Source: Microbacterium sp. SORGH_AS_1204 (GTDB lineage Bacteria > Actinomycetota > Actinomycetes > Actinomycetales > Microbacteriaceae). From it: a stretch of 64,000 nt of DNA. Made by a program: the position numbers and the translations under genes. Location: the NCBI RefSeq assembly GCF_030818935.1, contig NZ_JAUTBD010000001.1, forward strand, positions 3,162,001 through 3,226,000, in the 5' to 3' direction. Numbering within the stretch: position 1 is the first letter of the stretch; each line of letters starts with the position of its first letter. The notes under the pieces were generated by a model. The model saw only the letters and a list, made by a program, of their open reading frames with translations, made no database searches and had not been told where the DNA came from. This document shows positions 29,728 through 37,850 of this stretch, in pieces.

Positions 29728-29853
29728 GATGCCGAGACGGATGCGTTCTTCGACGGCGCCGGTCAGTACCTTCTCGCCGGGCTGCTGCTGGCGGCCGCCG
29801 TCGGCGGGCGCCCGATCGCAGAGGTGCTCTCGCAGCAGCCGCCTGCTCGCTGA
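29728..29853 (+). pseudogene. fragment of a TraG/VirD4-type conjugative DNA transfer ATPase
   Basis: 42 codons ending in TGA read RDAETDAFFDGAGQYLLAGLL followed by LAAAVGGRPIAEVL. This matches the segment of actinobacterial type IV secretion coupling proteins downstream of the Walker A region (pattern TDAYFD-AGQ-LLAGLLLAAA--GRPI). Neither the ATPase motifs nor any other conjugation gene is present, so this is a scar of an integrative element or plasmid. It sits between the 20-bp repeat and the aldolase cluster. Confidence 0.55.
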
Positions 29854-29892
29854 TCGACGGCATGACGTGACCTCTGCTTCTCGGGCTGGTGA

Positions 29893-30673
29893 TTAGGTGT
29901 CGCTCGCTGTCGCCAGGTGTCCGCGTGCGGCCGCTTCGAGGTGGACGAGGTCGCTGGCGATGGTGGTGCCGGGTGAAGCCCTCGTTGAGGCGTGTGCGGG
30001 CCGTAGCTCCGTCGGGGGTGTGGATGATGGCGGCGATCCCGTTGCTCTCGGCGGCGAGACGGACGCGCTGGAGGGCGGCGGCGAACTCGTCGGCGATCTC
30101 GGGGTCTCCGGGCCAGCGGGCGCCAAGGGCGAGCGCGAGGTCGGAGGGGCCGATGTAGAGACCGGCGAGGCCCGGGGTCGTCGCGATGTCTTCGACGTGG
30201 GCGAGTCCCTCGGCCGTTTCGATCATGGCGAGAACGACGACGCTGGCGTCGGCTTCCGCCGGGGTGGGCCCGACGCGCAGTTGCGAGCGCATCGGCCCGT
30301 AGGAGCGGATACCGTTCGGTGCATAGCGGGCGGCGGCGACCGCCTCGGCGGCATCGTCGGCGCTGTTCACGAGGGGAACGATGACGCCCAGTGCGCCGGC
30401 ATCGAGCGCCTGGCCGATGGCGGTGGCGTCGTTGCTCTGCACTCGGACGAGCCCGACCGTCGCGGTGCCGCCGGCGGCGGCACCGGCGTCGATGGCCATG
30501 AGGCCGGAAAGGATGCCGTTGTAGCCGAGGAGTCCGTGTTGGGCGTCGATGGCGACATAGTCGAAGCCCACCCGCCCGAGGCGCTCGAGAACGACGGGTG
30601 CATCGAGGACCGACCAGTATCCGATGATGGGTCCGCGGCTGCGCAGGAGGTCGGCGAAGTGGGTGCTGGGCAT
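29893..30673 (-). pseudogene. HpcH/HpaI family aldolase, frameshifted near its end
   Basis: A class II aldolase of the 2-keto-3-deoxy acid type, cleaving such acids to pyruvate and an aldehyde. FDYVAIDAQHGLLGYNG, IVPLVNSADDAAEAV, MIETAEGLAHVEDI and GLYIGPSDLALALG are clear. After NEGFT the frame runs off course, while the proper ending TTIASDLVHLEAAARGHLAT to TAA at 29893 lies one frame over. The switch is at the GG/GGG run 29969-29973. Only about 26 C-terminal residues are affected. Start: ATG at 30673 with GAGGA upstream; an ATG at 30688 overlapping the reductase stop is the alternative. Confidence 0.8.
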
Positions 30674-30684
30674 GGTGGTGGTCC

Positions 30685-31632
30685 TCATCGGTTGTATGCG
30701 GGTACGGGACCGTTCAACCAGTCGCCGATCTCGTCGATGCATGCAGTCAGGTCGGGGTCGAGGGGGCCGCGGCTCAGGGTGTCCAGGTTGGACCGGACCT
30801 GCTCGGGGCGCGAGCCGCCGACGAGGACGCCGGCGACGCCGGGACGGTCGACGAGCCAGCGCAGGGCGATCTCTCGCATGTCCAGACCGGCCTGCTCCGC
30901 GACACCGCGTAGACGGTCGATGGCGTCGAACATCCGGGGGTCCCAGTACCGGTCGGTGTACATCCTGCCCAGTCGTTCGCCGCCGAACCGACCTCCTGTG
31001 GGGGGAGCATGGAAGCTGTGTTTGCCGGTGAGCAGACCGCCAGCCAGGGGGTTGTAGGCGATGACGGGTGCACCGAATCGATCAGCGGCCTCGATGTACT
31101 CGCTCTCGATGCGCCGACAGACCGCGTTGTACAGCTGCTGGCTGATGACGGGCGACTGGATGCCCCGCGCGCGCGCCTCGAACACGAGTTCGGCGAGCTG
31201 CCAGGAGGCGAAGTTGGAGATGCCCCAGGCCCGGACTCTGCCGTCGGCGAGGAGGGCGCCAAGGGTGTCGAGAGTCTCACCCACGCTCGTGGTGCGGTCG
31301 GGCTGGTGAAGGTAGTAGAGATCGAGGTGATCGGTGCGAAGTCGACGCAGCGACCCGTCGATGCAGCGTGTGATCCCCGCCGAGGACAGAGGGGCGGCGC
31401 CCTCCGCATCCGGGTGGGGCATTCCCACCTTGCTGGCGAGGCGCACGTCATCGCGGCGCCCGGTGAGGGCGCGCCCGATGATCTCTTCGCTGACGCCGCC
31501 GGCGTAGCCGTTGGCGGTGTCGATGTCGACGATGCCGGAGTCGAGAGCGGTCTTGAGGACGAGCGCGGAGGCCGTCTCGTCGAGGCCGTCTCCAAAGGTC
31601 ATGGTGCCCAGCACCGCAGTCGTGCGCGTCAT
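30685..31632 (-). CDS. aldo/keto reductase
   Basis: 315 residues, NAD(P)H-dependent oxidoreductase with a TIM barrel. Visible: the N-terminal LGTMTFG, catalytic Asp in VDIDTANGYAGG, catalytic Lys in RLASKVG, YYLHQPD, and the C-terminal cofactor loop VLVGGSRPEQVRSNL. It is coupled on both sides: its ATG overlaps the BNR stop, and its stop abuts the aldolase. In this cluster it may reduce the aldehyde or keto acid made by the pathway. The frame is intact, unlike both neighbours. Confidence 0.9.
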   Translation of the reverse strand: MTRTTAVLGTMTFGDGLDETASALVLKTALDSGIVDIDTANGYAGGVSEEIIGRALTGRRDDVRLASKVGMPHPDAEGAAPLSSAGITRCIDGSLRRLRTDHLDLYYLHQPDRTTSVGETLDTLGALLADGRVRAWGISNFASWQLAELVFEARARGIQSPVISQQLYNAVCRRIESEYIEAADRFGAPVIAYNPLAGGLLTGKHSFHAPPTGGRFGGERLGRMYTDRYWDPRMFDAIDRLRGVAEQAGLDMREIALRWLVDRPGVAGVLVGGSRPEQVRSNLDTLSRGPLDPDLTACIDEIGDWLNGPVPAYNR

Positions 31633-32802
31633 TCGGCGGCCTCGATCACTTCTCGTGCGACGATCACGTGCTTGATTGCGAGGCGGCAGTACGAGTAGCT
31701 GATGTGGGCGTCACCCTCGGAGTCGAGCACCACCGTCGGGTAGGACATCTCGAAAGCACGGTCCCCGGCACGCTCGGTCACCTCGGCGGGCACCGTCTCG
31801 CGCGTTTCGAGGTCGAGGACCCGGCGCCAGGTGTGGCCGCGATCGTCTGAGCGGATCAGGGAGAGGGGGATGCGATCGACACCCCACACCGAGTGTCGTT
31901 CGAGCGGGATCGGGGTGCCGGGTGCCGTGACCTTGGTGTCATCAAGGGGCTGCTCGACGTCCCCGTCTGCGGGTGCCGGGGGCTGCGGCCACGGGGTTCA
32001 GCACAGCGAGCACAGCGTCGGCGCCGAGGTGCGGGGCGCGGCGCATGTGGATGGAGGAGTTGTTGTTGGGCACCTCGAGGGCGGCAGGTGCCGACCAGGA
32101 GAGGCCGCCATCGGCAGAGACGCTGCGGTGGATCGCGTCGGCCCAGCGGCTGCGGAAGAACGCGACCAGCTCACCATCTTCGAACGGCACGATGTCCATG
32201 TGCACCGCGCCCAGGCTCGCGGGTACCGGGATCTGGGTCCAGGTGGATCCGCCGTCCGTGCTCCGCAGGACGAAGCTCGTATCGGTGTCGCCATGCCACT
32301 GACGGCCAGGCGGCAGTTCGCAGCGGAACATGGGAAGGAGCAACGTGTCGTCGTCGAGCACTACGAGGTCCTGCCGGATGAAAACGCCGCGGTCCGGGAG
32401 GAGAGGCATCGGCTCATCCCACGTGCGGCCGCCGTCCGCGGACGTCCGCTTCATGACGATCGCGGTGTCCTGCGCTCCCAGGTCTTGCGTCGTGTAGAGA
32501 AGCCAGACCGTCCCATCGGGCAAGGTGGCCAGCACGGGGTTCTGGTGGGACTGATCCGAAGACGGGGACACGAACTCCGCCGGACCCCAGGTCTCGTCCT
32601 GCGCGTCGAAGCGGGACATCTGGATGCGGACGTCCGGCATCCCCTCCCGGACGCCGGCGAACCAGACGGCGGCAAGTGTGCCATCGGGCAAGTGATGCAG
32701 GAAGGACGCGTGGTTCTCGGGACGCTGGGTCGGGATGAGCCCTTGGGGTGACCGCTTCCCTTCCACCAGAGTGGCGTCGGCGAGGGGGACGTCGTTGACC
32801 AT
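31629..32802 (-). pseudogene. BNR/Asp-box (sialidase-like) protein, frameshifted
   Basis: A six-bladed propeller of the sialidase superfamily with four Asp-boxes: SADGGRTWDEP, STDGGSTWTQI, SADGGLSWSAP and SDDRGHTWRRV. No signal peptide is present, so it is cytosolic and unlikely to be a classic secreted sialidase; a glycan or uronate-processing role is possible. The start is the ATG at 32802 with GAGGAG eight bases upstream. The first frame ends at about 31942. The last Asp-box and AFEMSYPTVVLDSEGDAHISY lie one frame over. Dropping one base of the GGGGG run at 31978-31982 joins them perfectly. Confidence 0.8.
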
Positions 32803-32827
32803 GGGTGGCACTCCTCAGCTCTGAAAG

Positions 32828-32846
32828 ATTGCGCCTTTCGCGCAAT
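32828..32846. promoter_or_regulatory. palindromic operator candidate between BNR operon and DeoR gene
   Basis: ATTGCGC-ctttc-GCGCAAT, perfect 7-bp arms, in the 121-bp divergent region, and placed to control both directions. It is the obvious site for the adjacent DeoR-family regulator. Confidence 0.6.
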
Positions 32847-32856
32847 AACGTTAGCA

Positions 32857-32868
32857 CGAACCGCGCAG
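32857..32868. promoter_or_regulatory. 12-bp motif shared with the ABC importer promoter
   Basis: CGAACCGCGCAG occurs here and at 40621-40632 upstream of the substrate-binding protein gene. A TAGAAT -10-like hexamer follows shortly downstream. Confidence 0.4.
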
Positions 32869-32923
32869 AACGGTGTAGAATGCGGGGAGAGTCCTGTTCT
32901 CTCACACCAACGGAGGTGACACG

Positions 32924-33709
32924 GTGAAACAACGGCGCACTCGCGAACGACGTGAGGAGATCCTCAGTTTGGCCGCCGATGTCGGGCTGGCCAACGTCGA
33001 GGACCTGGCGCAACGTTTCGGCGTCACTGCCTCGACGATTCGCCGCGATCTCGCACATCTCAGCGACGATGGACGACTTGCCCGCACCTACGGTGGCGCC
33101 ATCTCCACGTCGCACCTTCCGGAGGCGTCTCTGCTGCAGCGCAGGTCGGAGGCACTCGACGCCAAGCGCGCCATCACTGCGTGGGCAGCCAATGAGGTGC
33201 AACGCGGTGAGTCGATCTTCCTCGATGGCGGTTCGACCACCGCTCTCATGGCGCGCGAGCTCTCCACCCGCACCTTCCCCGCCACGGTGACGACATCGAG
33301 CTTGCCCGTGGTCACTCAGCTGTCGACGACGACGTCCATGACAGTGCAGTGTCTGGGGGGCCGCCTGCGCCCCCTGAGTGGCGCGTTCGTCGGGCCGCTG
33401 GCCGAGACCTCTCTCGACCGTATGAGCTTCGACCGCGCCTTCATCAGCGCCGACGGGGTGACCGTCGATCGGGGGCTGTGCGAGGCGGAACTGGAGCAAA
33501 CCAGGTTCAAAGAAGTCGTCGCGCGACGCACCCGTTCTCTCTACGTCCTCGCCCACGCAGAAAAACTCGGGCACGCCCCGTTTGACGCCTGGGCCCGGCT
33601 CGATCTGCCGTGGACGCTCGTCACCGACGAGTCGGCACCCGCCGCGACGCTCGCAGAGTTTCACGCCGCGGGCATCAACGTAGTTGTGGCGCCGGCGCTG
33701 ACGACATGA
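32924..33709 (+). CDS. DeoR/GlpR family transcriptional regulator
   Basis: 261 residues. The N-terminal winged helix reads RREEILSLAADVGLANVEDL then VTASTIRRDLAHLSDDGRLARTYGGA, the full DeoR signature. The C-terminal sugar-phosphate-sensing domain contains FLDGGSTTALMARE and SADGVTVDRGLCEAELEQ. The GTG start has GGAGG nine bases upstream. It is co-directional and coupled (ATGA) with the kinase gene and divergent from the BNR operon. It probably represses the cluster until a phosphorylated intermediate accumulates. Confidence 0.92.
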   Translation: MKQRRTRERREEILSLAADVGLANVEDLAQRFGVTASTIRRDLAHLSDDGRLARTYGGAISTSHLPEASLLQRRSEALDAKRAITAWAANEVQRGESIFLDGGSTTALMARELSTRTFPATVTTSSLPVVTQLSTTTSMTVQCLGGRLRPLSGAFVGPLAETSLDRMSFDRAFISADGVTVDRGLCEAELEQTRFKEVVARRTRSLYVLAHAEKLGHAPFDAWARLDLPWTLVTDESAPAATLAEFHAAGINVVVAPALTT

Positions 33710-34896
33710 GGGTCCGCGCGCGGGTGATGCGGGTAGTGGCCGACGATCTGTCAGGTGCCGCGGAAGCTGCCGGCGTCCTCTACCGGCACGGCCTGCGCGC
33801 CACCGTTTCCCTCGACACGCGAAGCGATTCCGGCTCGGCCACCGTTTTCGACCTGCACGTGCGGAACGCCGGACCTGGAGCAGCGGCCAAGATCAACACC
33901 GAGCTTTCCGCACTGGGAACCGTCGACTACATCAAAATCGATTCGCAGATGCGCGGCCCTCTGGCCGAGCTCGTCGATGCCGCGGCGCAGCACTCTCCCG
34001 TCGTCTTGGCGCCCGCTCTTCCACAGCTGAATCGGAGCGTCTCAGGCGGCGTCCTTCTGCTCGATGGAGTTTCTCTGCGTCATTCAGAGCACTCCGCTTG
34101 GCGCACCGAAGCGGGGCCACCCCCGGACACCCTCGCCGCCGTCTGCGGATCCCACACGCCGTACCCCTTCACGCTCGAGGATGTGCGATCGGGAGCATTC
34201 GCACAACGAGTGGCAGCCGGACGCATCGGTGACGTGTTCATCCCCGATTCCACGACCGAGGAGGATCTCCGCATCATCGCGGAGGCCATTCGTACAGCAC
34301 CGGCCCTGGTCATGCCCATCGGGAGTGCAGGTCTGCTGCAAGCCCTCGTGGCGGATCACTCTTCCTCCGCGAAGACCGAAGAGACGACGCCGGATGCGTC
34401 CGAAAAGGCTGTCCTCGTGCTCGGAAGCCTCGAACCCATCCTGACCCAGCAGCACGCTGCCCTGGAGTATCACGCCACCACGGTGTTCGCCCGTCCCGAT
34501 GTCGCCACGGCAACACTGTCGGCCCTCATTCGTGAAGCGCTCACTCGGTCGCCGCGAACGATCGTCGTGAAGACGCAAGCGAAACACGGTGTGCACGATG
34601 TCAACGTCGCCCAGCGCGTCGGCCACGCGACCGCCGATGCGGTCCGGCACGACCCCACCATCGGGCTCGGCCTGATCGGCGGGGAGACCGCTCGAGCCGT
34701 GCTCCACGCGCTGGGCGAGCGATCGCTTTCCATCCGGGGAGAGGTGCACCCAGGAGCAGCTCTGTCCGTGACCGCCTACGGACGCCGGGTAGTGACCCGG
34801 CCCGGCAGTTTCGGGGGCATCGATTCCCTCACCCAGATCACAACCACCCTCCTCGGGGACGCCCCCGGGGATCGCCAGGAAGAAGGAATCCAGTGA
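33706..34896 (+). CDS. four-carbon acid sugar kinase family protein (DUF1537-type)
   Basis: 396 residues. N-terminal MRVVADDLSGAAEAAGVLYRHG, KIDSQMRGP and APALPQLNR are the substrate-domain motifs of the threonate/erythronate kinase family. The C-terminal nucleotide-binding part holds LVLGSLEPILTQQ, GLIGGETARAVLHALG and the final TRPGSFGG. Family members phosphorylate D-threonate, L-threonate or D-erythronate at O4. The ATG at 33706 overlaps the regulator stop; a start at 33727 is equally compatible with the family N-terminus. It is coupled by GTGA to the dehydrogenase gene. Confidence 0.88.
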   Translation: MRVRARVMRVVADDLSGAAEAAGVLYRHGLRATVSLDTRSDSGSATVFDLHVRNAGPGAAAKINTELSALGTVDYIKIDSQMRGPLAELVDAAAQHSPVVLAPALPQLNRSVSGGVLLLDGVSLRHSEHSAWRTEAGPPPDTLAAVCGSHTPYPFTLEDVRSGAFAQRVAAGRIGDVFIPDSTTEEDLRIIAEAIRTAPALVMPIGSAGLLQALVADHSSSAKTEETTPDASEKAVLVLGSLEPILTQQHAALEYHATTVFARPDVATATLSALIREALTRSPRTIVVKTQAKHGVHDVNVAQRVGHATADAVRHDPTIGLGLIGGETARAVLHALGERSLSIRGEVHPGAALSVTAYGRRVVTRPGSFGGIDSLTQITTTLLGDAPGDRQEEGIQ

Positions 34897-35924
34897 CCGA
34901 CGACAACGCTGCGACGAGTACGCCCGTCATCGCCGTGACGATGGGGGATGCCGCAGGAATCGGCCCCGAGATCATCGTTCGCGCCTTCCTCGACCGCACC
35001 GTGACGAGCACGTGCCGTCCGTTCGTGGTGGGCGACGCCGCGCGCCTGCGCACAGCTGCTGACATCCTCGGCGAAAGCGTCGAGATCCGATCCATCGAAG
35101 CCCCGGAGGAAGCCGAATACGCGCCCGGCGTCATCAACGTCATCGACCTCGACCTCATCCCGCATGACCTTCCCTGGGGCGAGCTGAGCGCGGTCGCGGG
35201 CGACGCCGCATACCACTACATCGCCGTGGCCGCGAAGCTGGCCACGGCCGAACGCGTCGACGCCATCTGCACGGCACCGTTGAATAAGAAGGCCCTGCAT
35301 GCCGGTGGTCACATCTACCCCGGCCACACGGAGATGCTCGCATCGCTGTGCGGCGTCGAGGAGGTCTCGATGATGTTGACGACCCCGCAGATTCGCGTCA
35401 TCCATGTCACCACACACATCGGTCTGATCGATGCCGTCCATCTCATCGAGCCGGGCCTGGTGGAGCGCACGGTACGTCGTGGACTCAGGGCGATGGCCGA
35501 CGCGGGCATCGAATCTCCCCGCATCGGCGTGTGCGCGATCAACCCGCACGCCGGCGAGAACGGGCTTTTCGGCTATGGCGAAGAAGCGGAGAAGATCACT
35601 CCCGCCATCGAGCGCGTCGCAGCCGAAGGGCACGCGGTGCACGGGCCACTGCCTGCAGATACGGCATTCTTCCTCGCCTCGCGCGGCGACTACGACCTGA
35701 TTGTGGCGATGTACCACGACCAGGGCCACGGGCCGGTGAAGGTGCTCGGCATCGAAGCGGGCGTGAACGTCACCGTCGGACTCCCCGTGATTCGCACCTC
35801 CGTCGACCACGGCACCGCCTTCGATATCGCGGGCACCGGCACGGCATCGCACGAGAGCATGGTCGTTGCCATGCTGCAAGCGGCTGAGATGAGCCGGGGC
35901 CACGCTCTCACCCGCGTCCCCTGA
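34893..35924 (+). CDS. PdxA-type 4-phospho-sugar-acid dehydrogenase (PdxA2-like)
   Basis: 343 residues. The family motifs are VTMGDAAGIGPEI, APLNKKALHAGG(H)-YPGHTE, THIGLIDAV, the metal ligands in INPHAGENGLFG and AMYHDQGHGP, and RTSVDHGTAFDIAGTG. PdxA in vitamin B6 synthesis oxidises 4-phosphohydroxy-threonine. Next to a four-carbon-acid kinase, the PdxA2 branch instead oxidises 4-phospho-threonate or 4-phospho-erythronate to a keto acid that decarboxylates to dihydroxyacetone phosphate. The pairing here strongly favours the catabolic role. GTG start, GAAGGA upstream. Confidence 0.9.
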   Translation: MTDDNAATSTPVIAVTMGDAAGIGPEIIVRAFLDRTVTSTCRPFVVGDAARLRTAADILGESVEIRSIEAPEEAEYAPGVINVIDLDLIPHDLPWGELSAVAGDAAYHYIAVAAKLATAERVDAICTAPLNKKALHAGGHIYPGHTEMLASLCGVEEVSMMLTTPQIRVIHVTTHIGLIDAVHLIEPGLVERTVRRGLRAMADAGIESPRIGVCAINPHAGENGLFGYGEEAEKITPAIERVAAEGHAVHGPLPADTAFFLASRGDYDLIVAMYHDQGHGPVKVLGIEAGVNVTVGLPVIRTSVDHGTAFDIAGTGTASHESMVVAMLQAAEMSRGHALTRVP

Positions 35925-36257
35925 GCACAGAAGCGTTGCACCACCACCTCACCCATCGACCCCCGGGGACGAGCTGAGAAATCAGCCCTACCTCCCGGGG
36001 GTCGCTCCTTCACCTCAACAGCCGTTGTTGCAGACTGCACGCCGCAGAAGGTGAGCGCGAGCGACGGAACCACATATGCCTGAGCCCGGCGCGTCCGGCA
36101 CGTTCGTCATCCGTTCGACCCCGTGCACGAGTCACCGATGCGGGCGATCACAGCGTCGAACGGACGCGAGGAAGGCCCGGGTGAATTGAGCGTCACCGCC
36201 CTGCGCGGGTGGGTTCAGCCATCGCCGGCAAGGAGCACTACGGGCACTGGTCAGCGA
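35925..36257. other. intergenic region between convergent genes
   Basis: Apart from the hairpin at 35957-36004 I see no gene or repeat. Base composition is slightly less GC-rich than the flanking chromosome. Confidence 0.6.
35957..36004. terminator. inverted repeat between convergent pdxA2-like gene and yesL-like gene
   Basis: Arms CGACCCCCGGG (35957-35967) and CCCGGGGGTCG (35994-36004) with a 26-nt loop, 32 bp after the dehydrogenase stop. There is no clear U tract. It is probably a terminator or a transcript-end stabiliser. Confidence 0.55.
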
Positions 36258-36896
36258 TCAGGTCGCGACGGTGAGAGCGTGGCGCTGCTCGATACGCCGG
36301 AATCCGCGCACGTCGAGAATTGCCGTGAGCAGTGCAATGGGGGTGAAGGAGAAGAACAACGCCGCGGCCGGGAAGGCCCCCAGGGCGAAGCAGAGACCGG
36401 TCCACGCAGCGCAGATGATGAGTGTGCTCCCGGGATGCGCGAGGGCGTAAAGCCATGACGAACGCACCAGAGACCGCGCCGGGGCATCCATGTGGGCGAC
36501 GAGGAACGGCAGATGCACAAGGCCGCCGAGAAACGCTACGGACGCGATGACAGCACCCCCGACGAGGGGAACCTGCCAGGCCGCGCCGGTTGCTGCCCAG
36601 CCCAGTCGGAGAGCGGTGAACAACAGCACCCCGATCGCGACCGCGACTCCGCCGGCGACGTTTGCTCGAATCAGGTTCGCTCGGAAGAGTGCGGCGAACC
36701 GGCGGAACAGGGGCTCCTCCTGCGTCCGTGGGTTGTGTACCCAGTCGCGGGTGATCTGGTATCCCGCGGCGGTGGCCGGGAAGAAGCCGAGGACGATCAG
36801 CCCTGCGAGGACGAAAAGCAACCAGATGAGGTTGAGGTACGCCAGGCGTGCGATCCAGACGCAGCTGGTCTGGATGCCCTGGGTCACGACCTTCAT
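36258..36896 (-). CDS. YesL-like (DUF624) membrane protein
   Basis: 212 residues with five or six hydrophobic segments (e.g. ARLAYLNLIWLLFVLAGLIVLG, the DUF624 opening, and FPATAAGYQITRDWV). Members occur beside LplB/LplC-type oligosaccharide permeases and are thought to help the importer, by an unknown mechanism. It is the last gene of the SBP-permease-permease-YesL operon, 4 bp after the second permease. Confidence 0.85.
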   Translation of the reverse strand: MKVVTQGIQTSCVWIARLAYLNLIWLLFVLAGLIVLGFFPATAAGYQITRDWVHNPRTQEEPLFRRFAALFRANLIRANVAGGVAVAIGVLLFTALRLGWAATGAAWQVPLVGGAVIASVAFLGGLVHLPFLVAHMDAPARSLVRSSWLYALAHPGSTLIICAAWTGLCFALGAFPAAALFFSFTPIALLTAILDVRGFRRIEQRHALTVAT

Positions 36897-36900
36897 GTGC

Positions 36901-37848
36901 TCATCCCTTCACAGCGCCCACCAGAATGCCCTTGCTGAAGTATCGCTGAGCGTACGGGTAGAACAAGAGCACGGGGACGATGGCGAACAGCATCGTGGCG
37001 GCTCGGATGTTCTCGGGGATGACCAGGTAGCCGTTGCTGATGGTCTGTTGGAAGTTCAGCGCCTGATCCGCGTTGCCGAGGAGAAGGCGGTAAAGCACGA
37101 CCTGGATGGGCTGAAGTGACGCATCGCGCAGGTAGATCAGCGGCCACAGGAATGAGTTCCAGGTCTGGACGGCGTAGAAGATCGCGATGGTGGCGATGAC
37201 GGGTTTCGACAGCGGCAGGTAGATCCGGCCGAGAATCTGGAAGTCGTTTGCGCCGTCGATGGAGGCGGATTCTTCGAGCTCTTCGGGGATGGCCTCGATG
37301 AACGCCTTCGTCACGATGAGAAGGAACGTGCTGATCGCCAGAGGGAGGACCATGATCAGCGGGTTGTTGACCAGGCCGAGACCGCTGTTGACGATGTAGG
37401 CGGGCACGATGCCGGCGTCGAAGATCCAGGTGACGATGAACAGCAGCATGATGACGCGGCGCCCGGGAAGGCGCTTTTTCGACAGCGCGTACGCGGTCAG
37501 ATATGTCAGGCCCACGGCGACGATGGTGCCGGCGAGGGTGTACACGATGGAGTTCAGCAGGGAGCGGACGACGCCGAGACGCTCGTTGGTGAGGATGTAG
37601 CGGAAGGTCTCGATGTTGACGTCAACCGGCCACAGCACGACCTGGTTGTTCAGCACCGCGTGCCCGTCGGAGAGCGAGACCCCCAGGATGTAGAGGAACG
37701 GGTAGATGCAGACGATGGCGATCAGGCCGAGCACGGCCCCATTGAAGATGTCGAACAACTCGATGGGGCGGCGACGACGCCAACGAGCGCGCGGGGGGCG
37801 AGTGACCGCTTCGGTCTCGGTCCGGGGAGAGGTGCGGAGGTCGGTCAT
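36901..37848 (-). CDS. carbohydrate ABC transporter permease, LplC type
   Basis: 315 residues, six hydrophobic segments. The EAA loop is EELEESASIDGANDFQILGRIYLPLSKPV, the contact to the ATPase. NGLVNNPLIMVLPLAIS and RYFSKGILVGAVKG at the C-terminus are typical of the YtcP/LplC subgroup, which imports oligosaccharides. It lies 2 bp after the first permease gene. Confidence 0.92.
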   Translation of the reverse strand: MTDLRTSPRTETEAVTRPPRARWRRRRPIELFDIFNGAVLGLIAIVCIYPFLYILGVSLSDGHAVLNNQVVLWPVDVNIETFRYILTNERLGVVRSLLNSIVYTLAGTIVAVGLTYLTAYALSKKRLPGRRVIMLLFIVTWIFDAGIVPAYIVNSGLGLVNNPLIMVLPLAISTFLLIVTKAFIEAIPEELEESASIDGANDFQILGRIYLPLSKPVIATIAIFYAVQTWNSFLWPLIYLRDASLQPIQVVLYRLLLGNADQALNFQQTISNGYLVIPENIRAATMLFAIVPVLLFYPYAQRYFSKGILVGAVKG

Positions 37849-37850
37849 GG

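Noticed and set aside
31629..32802. Secreted sialidase
   Set aside because: Asp-boxes are present, but there is no signal peptide. Context is intracellular sugar-acid catabolism, so the sialidase activity itself is not claimed.
34893..35924. Vitamin B6 biosynthetic PdxA
   Set aside because: The gene is coupled to a four-carbon-acid kinase and no pyridoxal gene is nearby; the PdxA2-type catabolic role fits better.
36123..36458. Plus-strand frame opposite the YesL-like gene
   Set aside because: Overlaps a membrane protein with good family features; the encoded sequence is low complexity and lacks an RBS.
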